64,000 nucleotides of DNA from CAVYTF01 sp963771435 (GTDB lineage: Bacteria; Bacteroidota; Bacteroidia; Chitinophagales; Chitinophagaceae): assembly GCA_963771435.1 (NCBI GenBank), contig CAVYTF010000029.1, positions 1 through 64,000 of the forward strand, in the 5' to 3' direction. Position numbers and translations under genes: made by a program. Positions 18,635 through 28,447 of this stretch are shown here, one piece after another. The notes under the pieces were generated by a model. The model was not told the DNA's origin. It did not search any database and saw only the letters and a list, made by a program, of their open reading frames with translations. The number at the start of each line of letters is the position of its first letter. Positions within the stretch are counted from its first letter, which is position 1.

Positions 18635-20938
18635 TCAATTTGCCTTCACCATCTTCTTCGTATCTATCAGCTTTCCATCAATTAATAAACTATACTGGTA
18701 CATTCCCGCTGCCATTTCACTCCCGCTGATAACCTGCTTCCCATACCCGCTGTTAGCCAGCGTATAAGTCTTCATCACATTCCCTGAAATATCCACAACC
18801 ATCAACTGTGCACTATGAAACCCTTGTGGTATATAATAACTGACATATGAACTGCCATTAAAAGGGTTTGGCACATTCTGGTCAAGCCTCGCCTGATCTG
18901 TAATAGAAGTCACCTGCTTATCACTCACCGGCGCTTGCATAGTCGATGAAAAACTATTACAGCACTGGCTCATAGCTGACTGCATCTGTGCAATAGTGCT
19001 TTTTAGATCGTTTAGTTGCTGTTGCTGTGCATCGATTTGTTCTTGCTGTATATTAACCTTTGTATTCAAAGCCGTATTAGTTTGTTTCAACGAATCATTC
19101 AATTCCTGAACTGCCTTCACCAGCGGCACCACAAACTCTGCATACCGCAAACCATACAGATCCTTACTATTCTTTGCAGCATCAACGCCGCTGAAATTAT
19201 AATTCATCCCCTTTGCTACTTTTTCTACATCCTGTGCTATAAAGCCTGTATAAACAATTTGCTCTTTAGCACTACGCCCCGCCAATTGTTCCTGTGTAGG
19301 CTCTATAACTTTCCCATCCTTATCTTTTATAACACGCGGCTGCACTATTCTATCTGCGGCATCAAGGTCAAGGTTATAAGTAATAGGCTGCAATTGATTT
19401 ATAAACGCTAGCCCGGGAACATTCTGCTTAATATTCTTTTTCACCCTGCCATCGCTTATATTGGTCCAGTTGGCATATCCGCCAATGCTCGTTACTTTAT
19501 TATCACCTATGCGTACCTGTTCGCTTGCCGTGGCAAGGGCATTACTGCCAAATGCGCTGGCATCAGAATCATTGCCCGTATTTACATTTGCCCCATACCC
19601 TTCAGCAGTATTATCATTTCCGGTGATATTATTGTTAAGGGCTGCATACCCATTTGCAGTATTGCTGCTTCCTGTAGTATTGGCAGAAAGAGAATACTGC
19701 CCGTTAGCAGCATTATATTGTCCTGTTGTATTCATCAAAAGAGAGCCTCCACCGCTTGCAGTATTCTGATTTCCTGTAGTATTAGCATTAAGCGCACTTT
19801 CCCCCATTGCAGTATTTTCGCTTCCTGACACATTAGCTGCAAGGGCGCCGAACCCTGTCGCTGTATTATAACCTCCTGTAAGGTTTGCATAAAGGGATTT
19901 GTATCCATTTGCAGTATTTTCATATCCTTTTGTATTGGAGTAAAGAGCAAGAGCTCCGGTTGCACTGTTATTAAATCCTAAGGTGTTTAAAGAAAGGGCA
20001 GAATCACCATTTGCAGTATTATCAGATCCGGCACTATTTGCTAAAAGTGCATTGTACCCGGTAGCAGTATTGCTATATCCTATTGTATTTGTCGCCAAAG
20101 CATAGCCACCGTCCGCAGTATTAGTGTTTCCTATCGTATTCGAAAAAAGCGCATAATGGCCGGTAGCTGTATTTGCATAACCTGAAACGTTTGAATAGAG
20201 CGAGCTTTCCCCCATAGCAGTATTATAAACTCCGGTAGTATTAGAGTAAAGCGAAGACCATCCATCTGCAGTGTTACCGCCGCCAGTGGTATTAGAATAA
20301 AGTGATTGATAGCCATTGGCAGTATTATTTCCGCTGCTTGTATTAAAATAAAGCGACTTATATCCCGTAGCCACATTACCCGTACCTGTTGTATTTGAAT
20401 ACAACGCCTCATACCCTACAGCAGTAAGGTTGCTCACTGTGCTGCTAAACAGCGTACCATACCCAACAGCAGTGTTGTTGCTTCCGGTTACATTTGTAAA
20501 AAGGGACTGCCCGCCATTTGCAAGGTTATAACTACCCGTCGTGTTATAATTAAGCGTTTGGCGCCCTATCCCGGTATTATATTGCCCCGTTGTATTGTAT
20601 TGCAGCGTTGTTGCGCCGTTAGCAACGTTAAACGATCCTGTAAGTTGGGCTCCCCCTAATGCCGCATATCCAAGCGCAGTATTTTCGATGGGTGGATTAC
20701 TGCCTGAAGCGTTTTGCAGGCACAGGTACCCGATGCCTGTATTATAATGGCTGCCTGTATAAGTACCCTCTACAATACCCCCCTTCCTGCCGTCAAGAAC
20801 AAAATTTAATGGAAATGCATTTGTAGTGCCCAACACATTACCGCTAACGGCTGCATTGCCTGCCAGGCTCCAGCTCTGTGCAAATACAGCCTGTGTTATT
20901 ACTAATAACAAGATTGCGAAGAATACAATTTTTTTCAT
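18635..20938 (-). CDS. T9SS-secreted repeat protein with S74 domain, paralogue 3
   Basis: 767 residues from the ATG at 20938 (MKKIVFFAILLLVITQAVFAQ, signal peptide). N-terminal cap as in paralogues 1 and 2 (SWSLAGNAAVSGNVLGTTNA). About 24 repeats of 17 residues follow; their consensus is more varied than in the siblings (GESALNANTTGNQNTAS, GDSALSLNTLGFNNSAT). The S74 domain of the paralogue-2 type begins near residue 487 and contains TGFIAQDVEKVAKGMNYNFSG. Coiled coil, SQCCNSFSSTMQ and the T9SS tail (from about 683) complete the chain. Expected location is the cell surface or medium; ligand unknown. Confidence 0.88.
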   Translation of the reverse strand: MKKIVFFAILLLVITQAVFAQSWSLAGNAAVSGNVLGTTNAFPLNFVLDGRKGGIVEGTYTGSHYNTGIGYLCLQNASGSNPPIENTALGYAALGGAQLTGSFNVANGATTLQYNTTGQYNTGIGRQTLNYNTTGSYNLANGGQSLFTNVTGSNNTAVGYGTLFSSTVSNLTAVGYEALYSNTTGTGNVATGYKSLYFNTSSGNNTANGYQSLYSNTTGGGNTADGWSSLYSNTTGVYNTAMGESSLYSNVSGYANTATGHYALFSNTIGNTNTADGGYALATNTIGYSNTATGYNALLANSAGSDNTANGDSALSLNTLGFNNSATGALALYSNTKGYENTANGYKSLYANLTGGYNTATGFGALAANVSGSENTAMGESALNANTTGNQNTASGGGSLLMNTTGQYNAANGQYSLSANTTGSSNTANGYAALNNNITGNDNTAEGYGANVNTGNDSDASAFGSNALATASEQVRIGDNKVTSIGGYANWTNISDGRVKKNIKQNVPGLAFINQLQPITYNLDLDAADRIVQPRVIKDKDGKVIEPTQEQLAGRSAKEQIVYTGFIAQDVEKVAKGMNYNFSGVDAAKNSKDLYGLRYAEFVVPLVKAVQELNDSLKQTNTALNTKVNIQQEQIDAQQQQLNDLKSTIAQMQSAMSQCCNSFSSTMQAPVSDKQVTSITDQARLDQNVPNPFNGSSYVSYYIPQGFHSAQLMVVDISGNVMKTYTLANSGYGKQVISGSEMAAGMYQYSLLIDGKLIDTKKMVKAN

Positions 20939-21001
20939 GGCTTTTAATTTTTCAACAAGGTAGGGGATTTTTATTGAGCAAATAATATTCGGCAAATAAA
21001 A

Positions 21002-21027
21002 AACCTTCCGCCCTTAAAGCGAAGGTT
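21002..21027 (-). terminator. terminator of S74 paralogue 4
   Basis: AACCTTC / GAAGGTT 7-bp stem with a plus-strand A run on its low-coordinate side, i.e. a T run on the minus strand. It lies about 80 bases past the stop at 21106. Confidence 0.7.
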
Positions 21028-21105
21028 CTGATAAAACTTTCTTTTGCCATCATTCCCCCTAGCCTTCAATTCACCATTCACTACTCACTACTCACCACTT
21101 ACCCT

Positions 21106-23760
21106 CTACTTCGCCAGCATCATCCTCTTTGTGTCGATTAGTTTACCATCAATTAATAGCGAATATTGATACATCCCTGTGGTCATTTCAGTGCCGCTGA
21201 TAATTTGCTTTCCATACCCACTATTAGCAAGTGTAAACGTTTTTAAGGTATGCCCTGAAATATCTGTTATCATAAGCGCTGCATTGTGAAAGCCCTGCGG
21301 AATATAATAGCTTATATAAGAGCTCCCGTTAAAAGGGTTAGGTACATTCTGGTCAAGCTTTGGCTGGTCTGTAATAGTTGTCACTTGCTCGCTGCTTGCT
21401 GCGGATTGCATGTTTGATGAAAAACTATTGCAGCACTGGCTCATAGCTGACTGCATCTGCGCAATGGTGTTTTTAATATCACTCAATTGTTGATGCAATA
21501 ATGCATTATCAGCTTGCAATGGTTCTACTATGCCTTTCAGCGAATCTATCTGCTGTTGTTTATCAGCGTTGGTAGTGCTCAGCTCCTGCACGGCCTTCAC
21601 CAGCGGCACTACAAAATCGCTGTAGCGCAAGCTATAGAGATCCTGTGCATTCTGCGGCTTCACCACACCGCTGAAATCATAATTGATTTTTTCAGCCGCA
21701 GCCTCTACATCCTGTGCCAGGAAACCCGTCATTTGTTTTTGTTCCAGGTCATATTTACCAGGCAGATCGGTGGTGCTTTTGCCTGCTACTTTTTTATCAG
21801 CACCCGTCAGTTCATTTTGTTTGTGCAGATCTAGCTTGTAAGTTACCGGTTTCAGCAGGTTAATAAAAGCAAGCCCGGGTACATTTGGCTGAATGTTATT
21901 CTTTATCCGCTGGTCGCTGTAGGTGCTGAAATTTACTTCGCCTCTTATTACGGTGACAAATGCATTACCAATTTCCACCATATTGCTTGCGCTGGCGCTG
22001 GTGCCAACATCATATCCGAGTCCGGTCCAATTGGTTATGTTGCTGATGGTGGGATAGGCATCAAACCCCACCCCTGTATTTGCGGCCCCTGAAATGTTGT
22101 CAAAAAGTGAATAATCGCCTAAAGCTGTATTGGAGCCGCCTGTAGTATTAAAATACAAGGATTGAAATCCGTTTGCAACGTTAGTATTTCCTGTGGTATT
22201 AGAATAAAGGGCCGAATCTCCATCAGCAGCATTATAAATCCCCGTGGTGTTAGAAAAAAGCGACTGGTCACCATTTGCAGTATTAGAAAATCCTGTAGTG
22301 TTATTAAAAAGAGACTGGAAACCAGCTGCAGTGTTATTATTACCTGTGCCGTTGGTATAAAGAGCATCAACACCGGTTGCAGTATTGCCGGAACCTGTAG
22401 TATTAGCAGAAAGGGCATACACACCGGTTGCAATATTAAAACTTCCCGTCGTGTTGAAATATAATGCCCCTAACCCATTTGCAGTGTTTTGATTCCCCGT
22501 GGTGTTATTCTCTAAGGCAAATGCTCCATTTGCGGTGTTATTCACCCCTGTGGTGTTGTAAAATAGGGCTACGGTCCCATTCGCAGTGTTGGAATACCCC
22601 GTTGTGTTGGATGACAAGGACTCATAACCTGTAGCAGTGTTATCAACACCGGTGCTGTTGGAATATAGGGCAGAATCCCCGATCGCAATGTTGTTATACC
22701 CTGAGGTGTTAGAATATAGAGCCTTATAGCCTATCCCCAAATTACCTGTGCCGGTAGTATTTGAATACAATGATTGATAGCCAACTGCAGTAAGGTTACT
22801 CGCTGCAGTATTGGAATTAAGCGCCCCATATCCCATCGCAGTAAGGGCACTGCCGGTAGTGTTATAAGAAATTGCTGAATCCCCTATTGCAGTATTATTA
22901 TTCCCCGTACTATTAGAGCCAAGGGTAAAATACCCGTTTGCAGTATTGCCTGCCCCGGTAGTGTTGGAATAAAGGGCAGATACTCCTGTAGCATTGTTAG
23001 CATACCCGGTAGTGTTGGAATATAAAGATTGATAACCTGTAGAGGTATTCAAACCCCCAGTGGTATTGGAATATAAGGATAGATAACCTGTGCCGGTATT
23101 GTCATATCCTGTAGTGTTGGAATACAGGGCAGAGTCCCCGTTTGCAGTGTTGTTATACCCTGTGGTGTTAGAATATAGAGCTTTATAACCTATCCCTATA
23201 TTGCCTGTTCCGGTTGTATTTGAATACAACGCTTTGTAACCTATTGCTGTAAGGTTGCTCACCGTATTAAAATATAGCGCCTCATATCCGTTTGCCGTAT
23301 TGTTAGATCCCGTTCTGTTAGTAAAAAGCGCTTCATACCCGATGCCGTTGTTATCACTGCCTGTGGTGTTTCCATTCAGAGAAAAGAATCCACATCCAAT
23401 GTTAGCATTCCCCCCTGTGTTTGCAGGAAGCGCAGATACCCCCAAAGCAAGATTCCAACTGCCTGATGTCGCGGCAGAAAGTGAATTATACCCCACTGCC
23501 GTATTGCTCGTGCCCGTTGCAGACGGGGCCCCGTTCCAGAATGTCTGTAAAGACGCTCCCCCCAGTCCTGTATTCTTATGTGTGGAGTCTATAATACCCG
23601 CCGACCCTTTGTTCACTGCAAGCCTCAAGGGATTGGCATCTGTAGTGCCTATATAATTGGCGCTCGTAGTGCCTGCATTACCGGTCAGGCTCCAGTTTTG
23701 TGCAAATGCAGCTTGTGTTATTACTAATAACAGAGCTGAAAAGAAAATGAGTTTTTTCAT
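21106..23760 (-). CDS. T9SS-secreted repeat protein with S74 domain, paralogue 4
   Basis: 884 residues; signal peptide MKKLIFFSALLLVITQAAFAQ at the start. The N-terminal cap differs from paralogues 1-3 (NWSLTGNAGTTSANYIGTTD, then LQTFWNGAPSATGTSNTA) and is shared with paralogue 5. A stalk of about thirty 17-residue repeats with frequent GDSALYSNTTGYDNT-type units runs to about residue 590. The S74 domain starts near 610 (FSTYSDQRIKNNIQPNVPG) and contains TGFLAQDVEAAAEKINYDFSG. Coiled coil, SQCCNSFSS and a T9SS tail of the second variety (ALMITDISGHTLKTFTLANSG) close the protein. Same predicted role as its siblings. Confidence 0.88.
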   Translation of the reverse strand: MKKLIFFSALLLVITQAAFAQNWSLTGNAGTTSANYIGTTDANPLRLAVNKGSAGIIDSTHKNTGLGGASLQTFWNGAPSATGTSNTAVGYNSLSAATSGSWNLALGVSALPANTGGNANIGCGFFSLNGNTTGSDNNGIGYEALFTNRTGSNNTANGYEALYFNTVSNLTAIGYKALYSNTTGTGNIGIGYKALYSNTTGYNNTANGDSALYSNTTGYDNTGTGYLSLYSNTTGGLNTSTGYQSLYSNTTGYANNATGVSALYSNTTGAGNTANGYFTLGSNSTGNNNTAIGDSAISYNTTGSALTAMGYGALNSNTAASNLTAVGYQSLYSNTTGTGNLGIGYKALYSNTSGYNNIAIGDSALYSNSTGVDNTATGYESLSSNTTGYSNTANGTVALFYNTTGVNNTANGAFALENNTTGNQNTANGLGALYFNTTGSFNIATGVYALSANTTGSGNTATGVDALYTNGTGNNNTAAGFQSLFNNTTGFSNTANGDQSLFSNTTGIYNAADGDSALYSNTTGNTNVANGFQSLYFNTTGGSNTALGDYSLFDNISGAANTGVGFDAYPTISNITNWTGLGYDVGTSASASNMVEIGNAFVTVIRGEVNFSTYSDQRIKNNIQPNVPGLAFINLLKPVTYKLDLHKQNELTGADKKVAGKSTTDLPGKYDLEQKQMTGFLAQDVEAAAEKINYDFSGVVKPQNAQDLYSLRYSDFVVPLVKAVQELSTTNADKQQQIDSLKGIVEPLQADNALLHQQLSDIKNTIAQMQSAMSQCCNSFSSNMQSAASSEQVTTITDQPKLDQNVPNPFNGSSYISYYIPQGFHNAALMITDISGHTLKTFTLANSGYGKQIISGTEMTTGMYQYSLLIDGKLIDTKRMMLAK

Positions 23761-24140
23761 GTTTACTTTTTTATTGTTTTAACAACTTGTGAAAAGAAAG
23801 GCCTTATAGGAAAAAATGCGGCAGCTTTGGAATGTTGTTTCATTTTGTAAAGTTTTTTAATAAAATATTTTAAGCAAAGTTGGGCCACTTATTTTTTTTG
23901 AACAATACCGTAATAGTGGTATGGATGGTTTCCTTTATCATAAAAAAACATTGTACAGAACAGGCAAAAAAATGGCAGCCATAATAGGACAGCCATTTTT
24001 TTCATCGTTTTTGAATCCTCGATACCAAAAAAATAATAGATTTCTTCTTATATACCCCCCCGATTGGGGGAGAGGGGAAGCAAAAGCGAAAAAGCATAAT
24101 GCTTTTTCGCCTTTATTCCTGCTGCCTATATAGCCAAAAG
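23761..24140. other. 380-bp gap between S74 paralogues 4 and 5
   Basis: AT-rich leader of paralogue 4 and trailer of paralogue 5. It holds the terminator at 24086-24110. No convincing gene is seen; short open stretches have no start or composition support. Confidence 0.6.
24086..24110 (-). terminator. terminator of S74 paralogue 5
   Basis: Perfect 10-bp inverted repeat GCGAAAAAGC / GCTTTTTCGC around a 5-base loop, 30 bases past the stop at 24141, with a short T run on the minus strand. Confidence 0.75.
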
Positions 24141-26950
24141 CTACTTCGCCAGCACCATCCTCTTTGTATCTATCAGTTTGCCGTCAATAAGCAAAGAATA
24201 TTGATACATCCCTGTGGTCATTTCAGTGCCGCTGATAATTTGCCTTCCATAACCACTGTTTGCCAGCGTATATGTTTTTAATGTATGCCCTGAAATATCT
24301 GTTATCATAAGCGCTGCATTATGAAAACCCTGCGGAATATAATAGCTTATATAAGAACTCCCGTTAAATGGGTTAGGAACATTCTGATCCAGCCTTGGTT
24401 GATCTGTAATAGTTGTAACCTGTTTATCATCTACAGGAGCCTGCATAGCCGAAGAAAAACTATTGCAGCACTGGCTCATCGCTGACTGCATTTGCGTAAT
24501 GGTATTTTTTAAATCGCTCATTTGTTGCTGCAATGTTGTGACAGCATACTGCAATTCAGTATTTTGTGTTTGCAGTGGTTGTACAACATTTTTCAACGAA
24601 TCATTCTGTACAGATAATTCCTGCACCGCTTTCACCAACGGCACTACAAACTCACTATAACGCAGGCTATACAGATCGTTTTCATTCTGTGGCTTCACCA
24701 CGCCGCTAAAATCATAATTCACTTTTTCTGCTGCAGCTTCTACATCCTGCGCAAGGAAACCTGTCATTTGCTTTTTCTCCAGGTCATATTTGCCGGGCAA
24801 GTCTGTGCTGCTTTTGCCTCCTGTTACTTTTTTATCAGCACCCGTCAGTTCATTTTGTTTGTGGATATCAAGATTATAGGTCACCGGTTTCAATAGGTTA
24901 ATAAAAGCAAGCCCTGGCACATTCTGTTGAATGCTATTCTTTATACGCTTGTCGCTGTAGGTACTGAAATTTACTTCTCCTCTTATCACGGAGATAGTAG
25001 AGTTGCCGATTTCTACCATATTGCTTGCACTGGCGCTTGAGCCAACATCAAATCCAAGCCCTGTCCAATTGCTTAAGGTACCGTTGGTAGGATAGGCATC
25101 AAACCCAACGCCTGTATTTTCGCCTCCTGTAGTGTTTTCATAAAGCGAAAAATCACCTATAGCCGAATTACCTGAGCCTCCGGTATTTGCATACAGGGAT
25201 TGAATTCCTTCCGCAACGTTTTCACTTCCCGTTGTGTTGAAATAAAGGGCTGAATCGCCATTTGCAATGTTATAAAATCCTGTAGTGTTAGAAAAAAGAG
25301 CATCTACACCGTTCGCATTATTCGAGTACCCCGTAGTGTTGTAATAAAGGGCAAAAAAACCATTTGCAGTATTATTACTCCCCGTAGTGTTTGAATTAAG
25401 GGCCGATGAACCGTTTGCAGTATTTTCAGACCCCGTAGTGTTCAAAAGAAGTGTAGATGCGCCCGTAGCAGTGTTTTGGCTCCCCGTGGTGTTGGAACTA
25501 AGGGCTCCATAACCTGTTGCAGTGTTAGCGATCCCTGTAGTGCTGGCGTACAGCGATTGATAACCTGTACCAGTATTTGCAAACCCCGTGCTGTTGTTTA
25601 CGAGAGCGCTCGACCCGGTTGCAGTATTAAAAGCCCCGGTGGTATTATAAAAAAGGGCTGCATATCCATTTGCCGTATTGTAACTCCCCGTGCTGTTAAA
25701 ATATAGGGCCTCTGTTCCATTGGCACTATTAAAATTCCCCGTGCTGTTATAGAATAGGGCCGCGTAGCCATTAGCAGTGTTAAAGACCCCTGTAGTATTA
25801 TAATATAGGGCCGAATCTCCGTGTGCAGTGTTATTTATTCCTGTGGTATTAGAATATAGAGACTGGCAACCTATTGCCACATTGCCCGTGCCGCTTGTAT
25901 TTGAATACAATGATTGATAACCAACTGCAGTAAGGTTGCTCACTGTTTTATTGGAAAAAAGGGCTTCATTGCCGTCTGCAGTGTTATAACTTCCTGTCGT
26001 GTTGTTAAAAAGAGCAAAATACCCATTGGCGTTATTATAACTCCCCGTCGTATTTAGACTTAGGGCAGCCGAGCCGGTTGCAGTGTTATCGATTGCTATG
26101 GTGTTGAATTCAAGTGCACCATTGCCAGTTGCCGTGTTGCCAGAACCCGTGGTGTTATCAATAAGAGCCGATGAGCCATTTGCAGTGTTTTGATACCCCG
26201 TAGTGTTGTAATATAAGGATTGATAACCGGTAGCAGTATTTTGAAATCCCGTAGTGTTGTTAAGTAAGGATTGATAACCGGTAGCAGTGTTGTAATCCCC
26301 GGTTGTGTTAGAAGAAAGGGCGGAGTCCCCGTTTGCAGTGTTGCCATACCCTGTGGTGTTAGAATATAGGGCCTTGTAACCTATCCCCAAATTGCCAGTA
26401 CCCGTCGTATTTGAATATAACGCTTTGTAGCCTATTGCTGTAAGGTTGCTCACCGTATTAAAATATAGCGCTTCATATCCGTTCGCAGTATTATTAGACC
26501 CCGTCCTGTTAGTAAAAAGCGCTGCATATCCGATGCCGTTGTTATCACTACCCGTAGAGTTTCCGTTCATAGAAAGATATCCAACTGCGATGTTCGCATT
26601 CCCGGCTGTATTGAAAGGAAGGCTTGATGCCCCCAAAGCAAGGTTCCAGCTTCCTGATGTAGCTGCAGAAAGTGAATTATACCCCACTGCAGTATTGCTC
26701 GTACCCGTCGCAGACGGGGCACCGTTCCAAAATGTTTGTAAAGAGGCTCCTCCAAGCCCTGTATTCTTATGTGTGGAATCTATGATACCCCCCGATCCCC
26801 CGTTTACCCCAAGCCTCAAAGGATTGGCATCCGTAGTGCCTATATAATTGGCGCTCGTAGTGCCTGCATTACCGGTCAGGCTCCAGCTTTGTGCATGTAT
26901 TGCTTGTGTTATTAGTAATAACAGTGCTGCGAAAAAACTATCTTTTTCAT
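24141..26950 (-). CDS. T9SS-secreted repeat protein with S74 domain, paralogue 5, signal peptide frameshifted
   Basis: About 936 residues if one base is restored. Reading from the ATG at 26950 gives MKKIVFSQHCYY and a stop. Adding one base to the six-A run at 26932-26937 (plus strand) gives MKKIVFFAALLLLITQAIHA, a normal signal peptide continuous with the open frame. The cap matches paralogue 4 (GTTSANYIGTTDANPLRLG). About thirty-five 17-residue repeats follow, then the S74 domain near residue 657, coiled coil, SQCCNSFSSAMQ and a T9SS tail from about 852. As written, only an internal start without signal peptide could give the long frame, so the protein would not be exported. Sequence error is likely; slippage in the A tract is possible. 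Confidence 0.85.
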
Positions 26951-27256
26951 TTTATTTTTAATTTAATGAACGCTTACTCTGTTAATAAAGGATTTTCAGC
27001 TTTCTCCTTCAATACCGTAGAATAGTAGATATTACCCGCAAACAGCCAAATAATAGTGGCGTTGCAATTAGTGCTTAAAACAGGAGGTTATAATTTATCC
27101 ATAAGCAAACAGTTTTTATTAAAAAATAGAGTTTATTATTTTTATAATAGAGCTGAATACAGTGTCGGAGGAAGTGTAATAAAAGGTTTATTGGTTTTTA
27201 AATTGAAAGCATGGTTTTTTCACAATTCCTTAGCAATTTAAATACCAAACTTGCAT

Positions 27257-27436
27257 TTAGTAGGAATTATTTTCTAAATTAGGAGGAATATTATGATTGA
27301 CACTTTTAATAAACATTTTAGTCGCAGGTAAAATATCAGCAGCTTGCATTAAAACAAAACCTTCAGCATCAATAGCACAAGGTTCTTTTCTTCTTTGCAA
27401 TGTTTCTTCGCATATCCTTAGCACAAGGAAGCGCAT
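27257..27436 (-). CDS. possible small protein or gene remnant, 59 residues
   Basis: An ATG-started frame of 59 residues with a balanced, protein-like composition (ILPATKMFIKSVNHNIPPN near the C-terminus, and EGFVLMQAAD before it). Stops lie close upstream in frame and I recognise no family. It could be a small gene or the 3' remnant of a decayed one; chance cannot be excluded at this length. Confidence 0.25.
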   Translation of the reverse strand: MRFLVLRICEETLQRRKEPCAIDAEGFVLMQAADILPATKMFIKSVNHNIPPNLENNSY

Positions 27437-27750
27437 TCCGGTTGATTATTGCAATTTACTTTCAACGCCTTGATTTACCTTTTTGCCCTACTTTTTTTGG
27501 GTTCCGTTCTTTTCTAAGAAACAAGCGTCCCATGATTTTTTTACTCTTCGCACTCAGAAGGGGCAGAAGTAAGATAAAGGCCATTACATCCCTTTTTTAT
27601 GTCTTCCAGTCTTAGTGTCCTAAGATCAGCAACCTAATATTTTTTGATATACAACAAATTCTTAGTAGCTTACACTTTTTCCCATCACTGCTCTTCTTTT
27701 AAAGCCAAAGTATAAACTTTTTCTGATTTCATGCTCAAAAATTCACCCCT

Positions 27751-27843
27751 TATAGAGACATTATAGAGACCTTATAGAGACAATATAGAGACCTTACTCC
27801 CACCCAATGCCCACTCAATATCCACCTAAAGCCCACTCAAAGC
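27751..27843. repeat. two adjoining 11-bp tandem arrays upstream of rdgB
   Basis: Units of exactly 11 bp: four copies of TATAGAGACNN at 27751-27794, five intervening bases, then four copies of CCAC(C/T)(C/T)(A)ANNN type at 27800-27843. Variable positions partly alternate, giving a 22-bp super-period. The array ends 25 bases before the rdgB start. Confidence 0.85.
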
Positions 27844-27868
27844 CATAACAAACGCATTACAACCTAAT

Positions 27869-28447
27869 ATGGTAACCCTCATTTTTGCCACCAACAACCA
27901 ACACAAGGTCAATGAGATTAGGAAAGTAGTAGGCAACCGCTTCAATATAATTACCCTAAAAGAAGCGGGCATTGACATAGATATCCCAGAGCCCCATGCC
28001 ACCCTCGAAGCTAACGCCTCAGAAAAATCACACACCATCCACCGTCTAACCAAACAAAACTGCTTCAGTGAAGACACCGGCCTGGAAGTCTACAGCCTCA
28101 ACTATGCCCCCGGAGTAAAAAGCGCACGCTACGCCGGTGAAGGCAGAAGTCCGCAGGATAACATCAATAAGCTCCTGCTAAATTTACACGGACAAACCGA
28201 CCGCAAAGCCCGTTTCCGAACTGTAGTCTCTTTGATTCTGGACAGTAAAGAATATCTATTTGAAGGAATCTGCGAAGGAAACATCCTTGAAGAACAAAAA
28301 GGCCTGCATGGTTTTGGCTACGACCCCGTTTTCATTCCCAATGGCAGCAATAATACCTTTGCGGAAATGCCCATCGAAGAAAAGAACACATTCAGCCACA
28401 GAAGAAAAGCAATGGACAAACTCTTAGCCTTCTTGGAAACTTTATAG
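27869..28447 (+). CDS. rdgB: non-canonical purine NTP pyrophosphatase, RdgB/HAM1 family
   Basis: Cytoplasmic house-cleaning enzyme that hydrolyses dITP, ITP and XTP to monophosphates, keeping deaminated purines out of DNA and RNA. 192 residues, normal length. Family motifs in order: FATNNQHKVNEI at the N-terminus (canonical T/S-x-N-x-x-K), ADTGLEV-like SEDTGLEVYSL near residue 70, GVKSARYAGE, GFGYDPVFIP near 150, and SHRRKAM near the C-terminus. Its stop codon directly abuts that of the convergent aroE with no bases between. The 11-bp array lies in its presumed promoter region. Confidence 0.96.
   Translation: MVTLIFATNNQHKVNEIRKVVGNRFNIITLKEAGIDIDIPEPHATLEANASEKSHTIHRLTKQNCFSEDTGLEVYSLNYAPGVKSARYAGEGRSPQDNINKLLLNLHGQTDRKARFRTVVSLILDSKEYLFEGICEGNILEEQKGLHGFGYDPVFIPNGSNNTFAEMPIEEKNTFSHRRKAMDKLLAFLETL

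Larger units (their letters stand above)
26951..27868. other. 918-bp gene-poor gap before rdgB
   Basis: AT-rich sequence lying between the divergent starts of S74 paralogue 5 and rdgB. It contains a possible 59-residue reading frame on the minus strand (27257-27436) and the 11-bp tandem arrays at 27751-27843. The rest shows no gene, RNA or mobile element that I can support. Confidence 0.6.

Noticed and set aside
26141..26819. Translation of S74 paralogue 5 from an internal ATG at 26819 as the true start
   Set aside because: It would remove the signal peptide and cap shared by all siblings; one base at 26932-26937 restores the full N-terminus.
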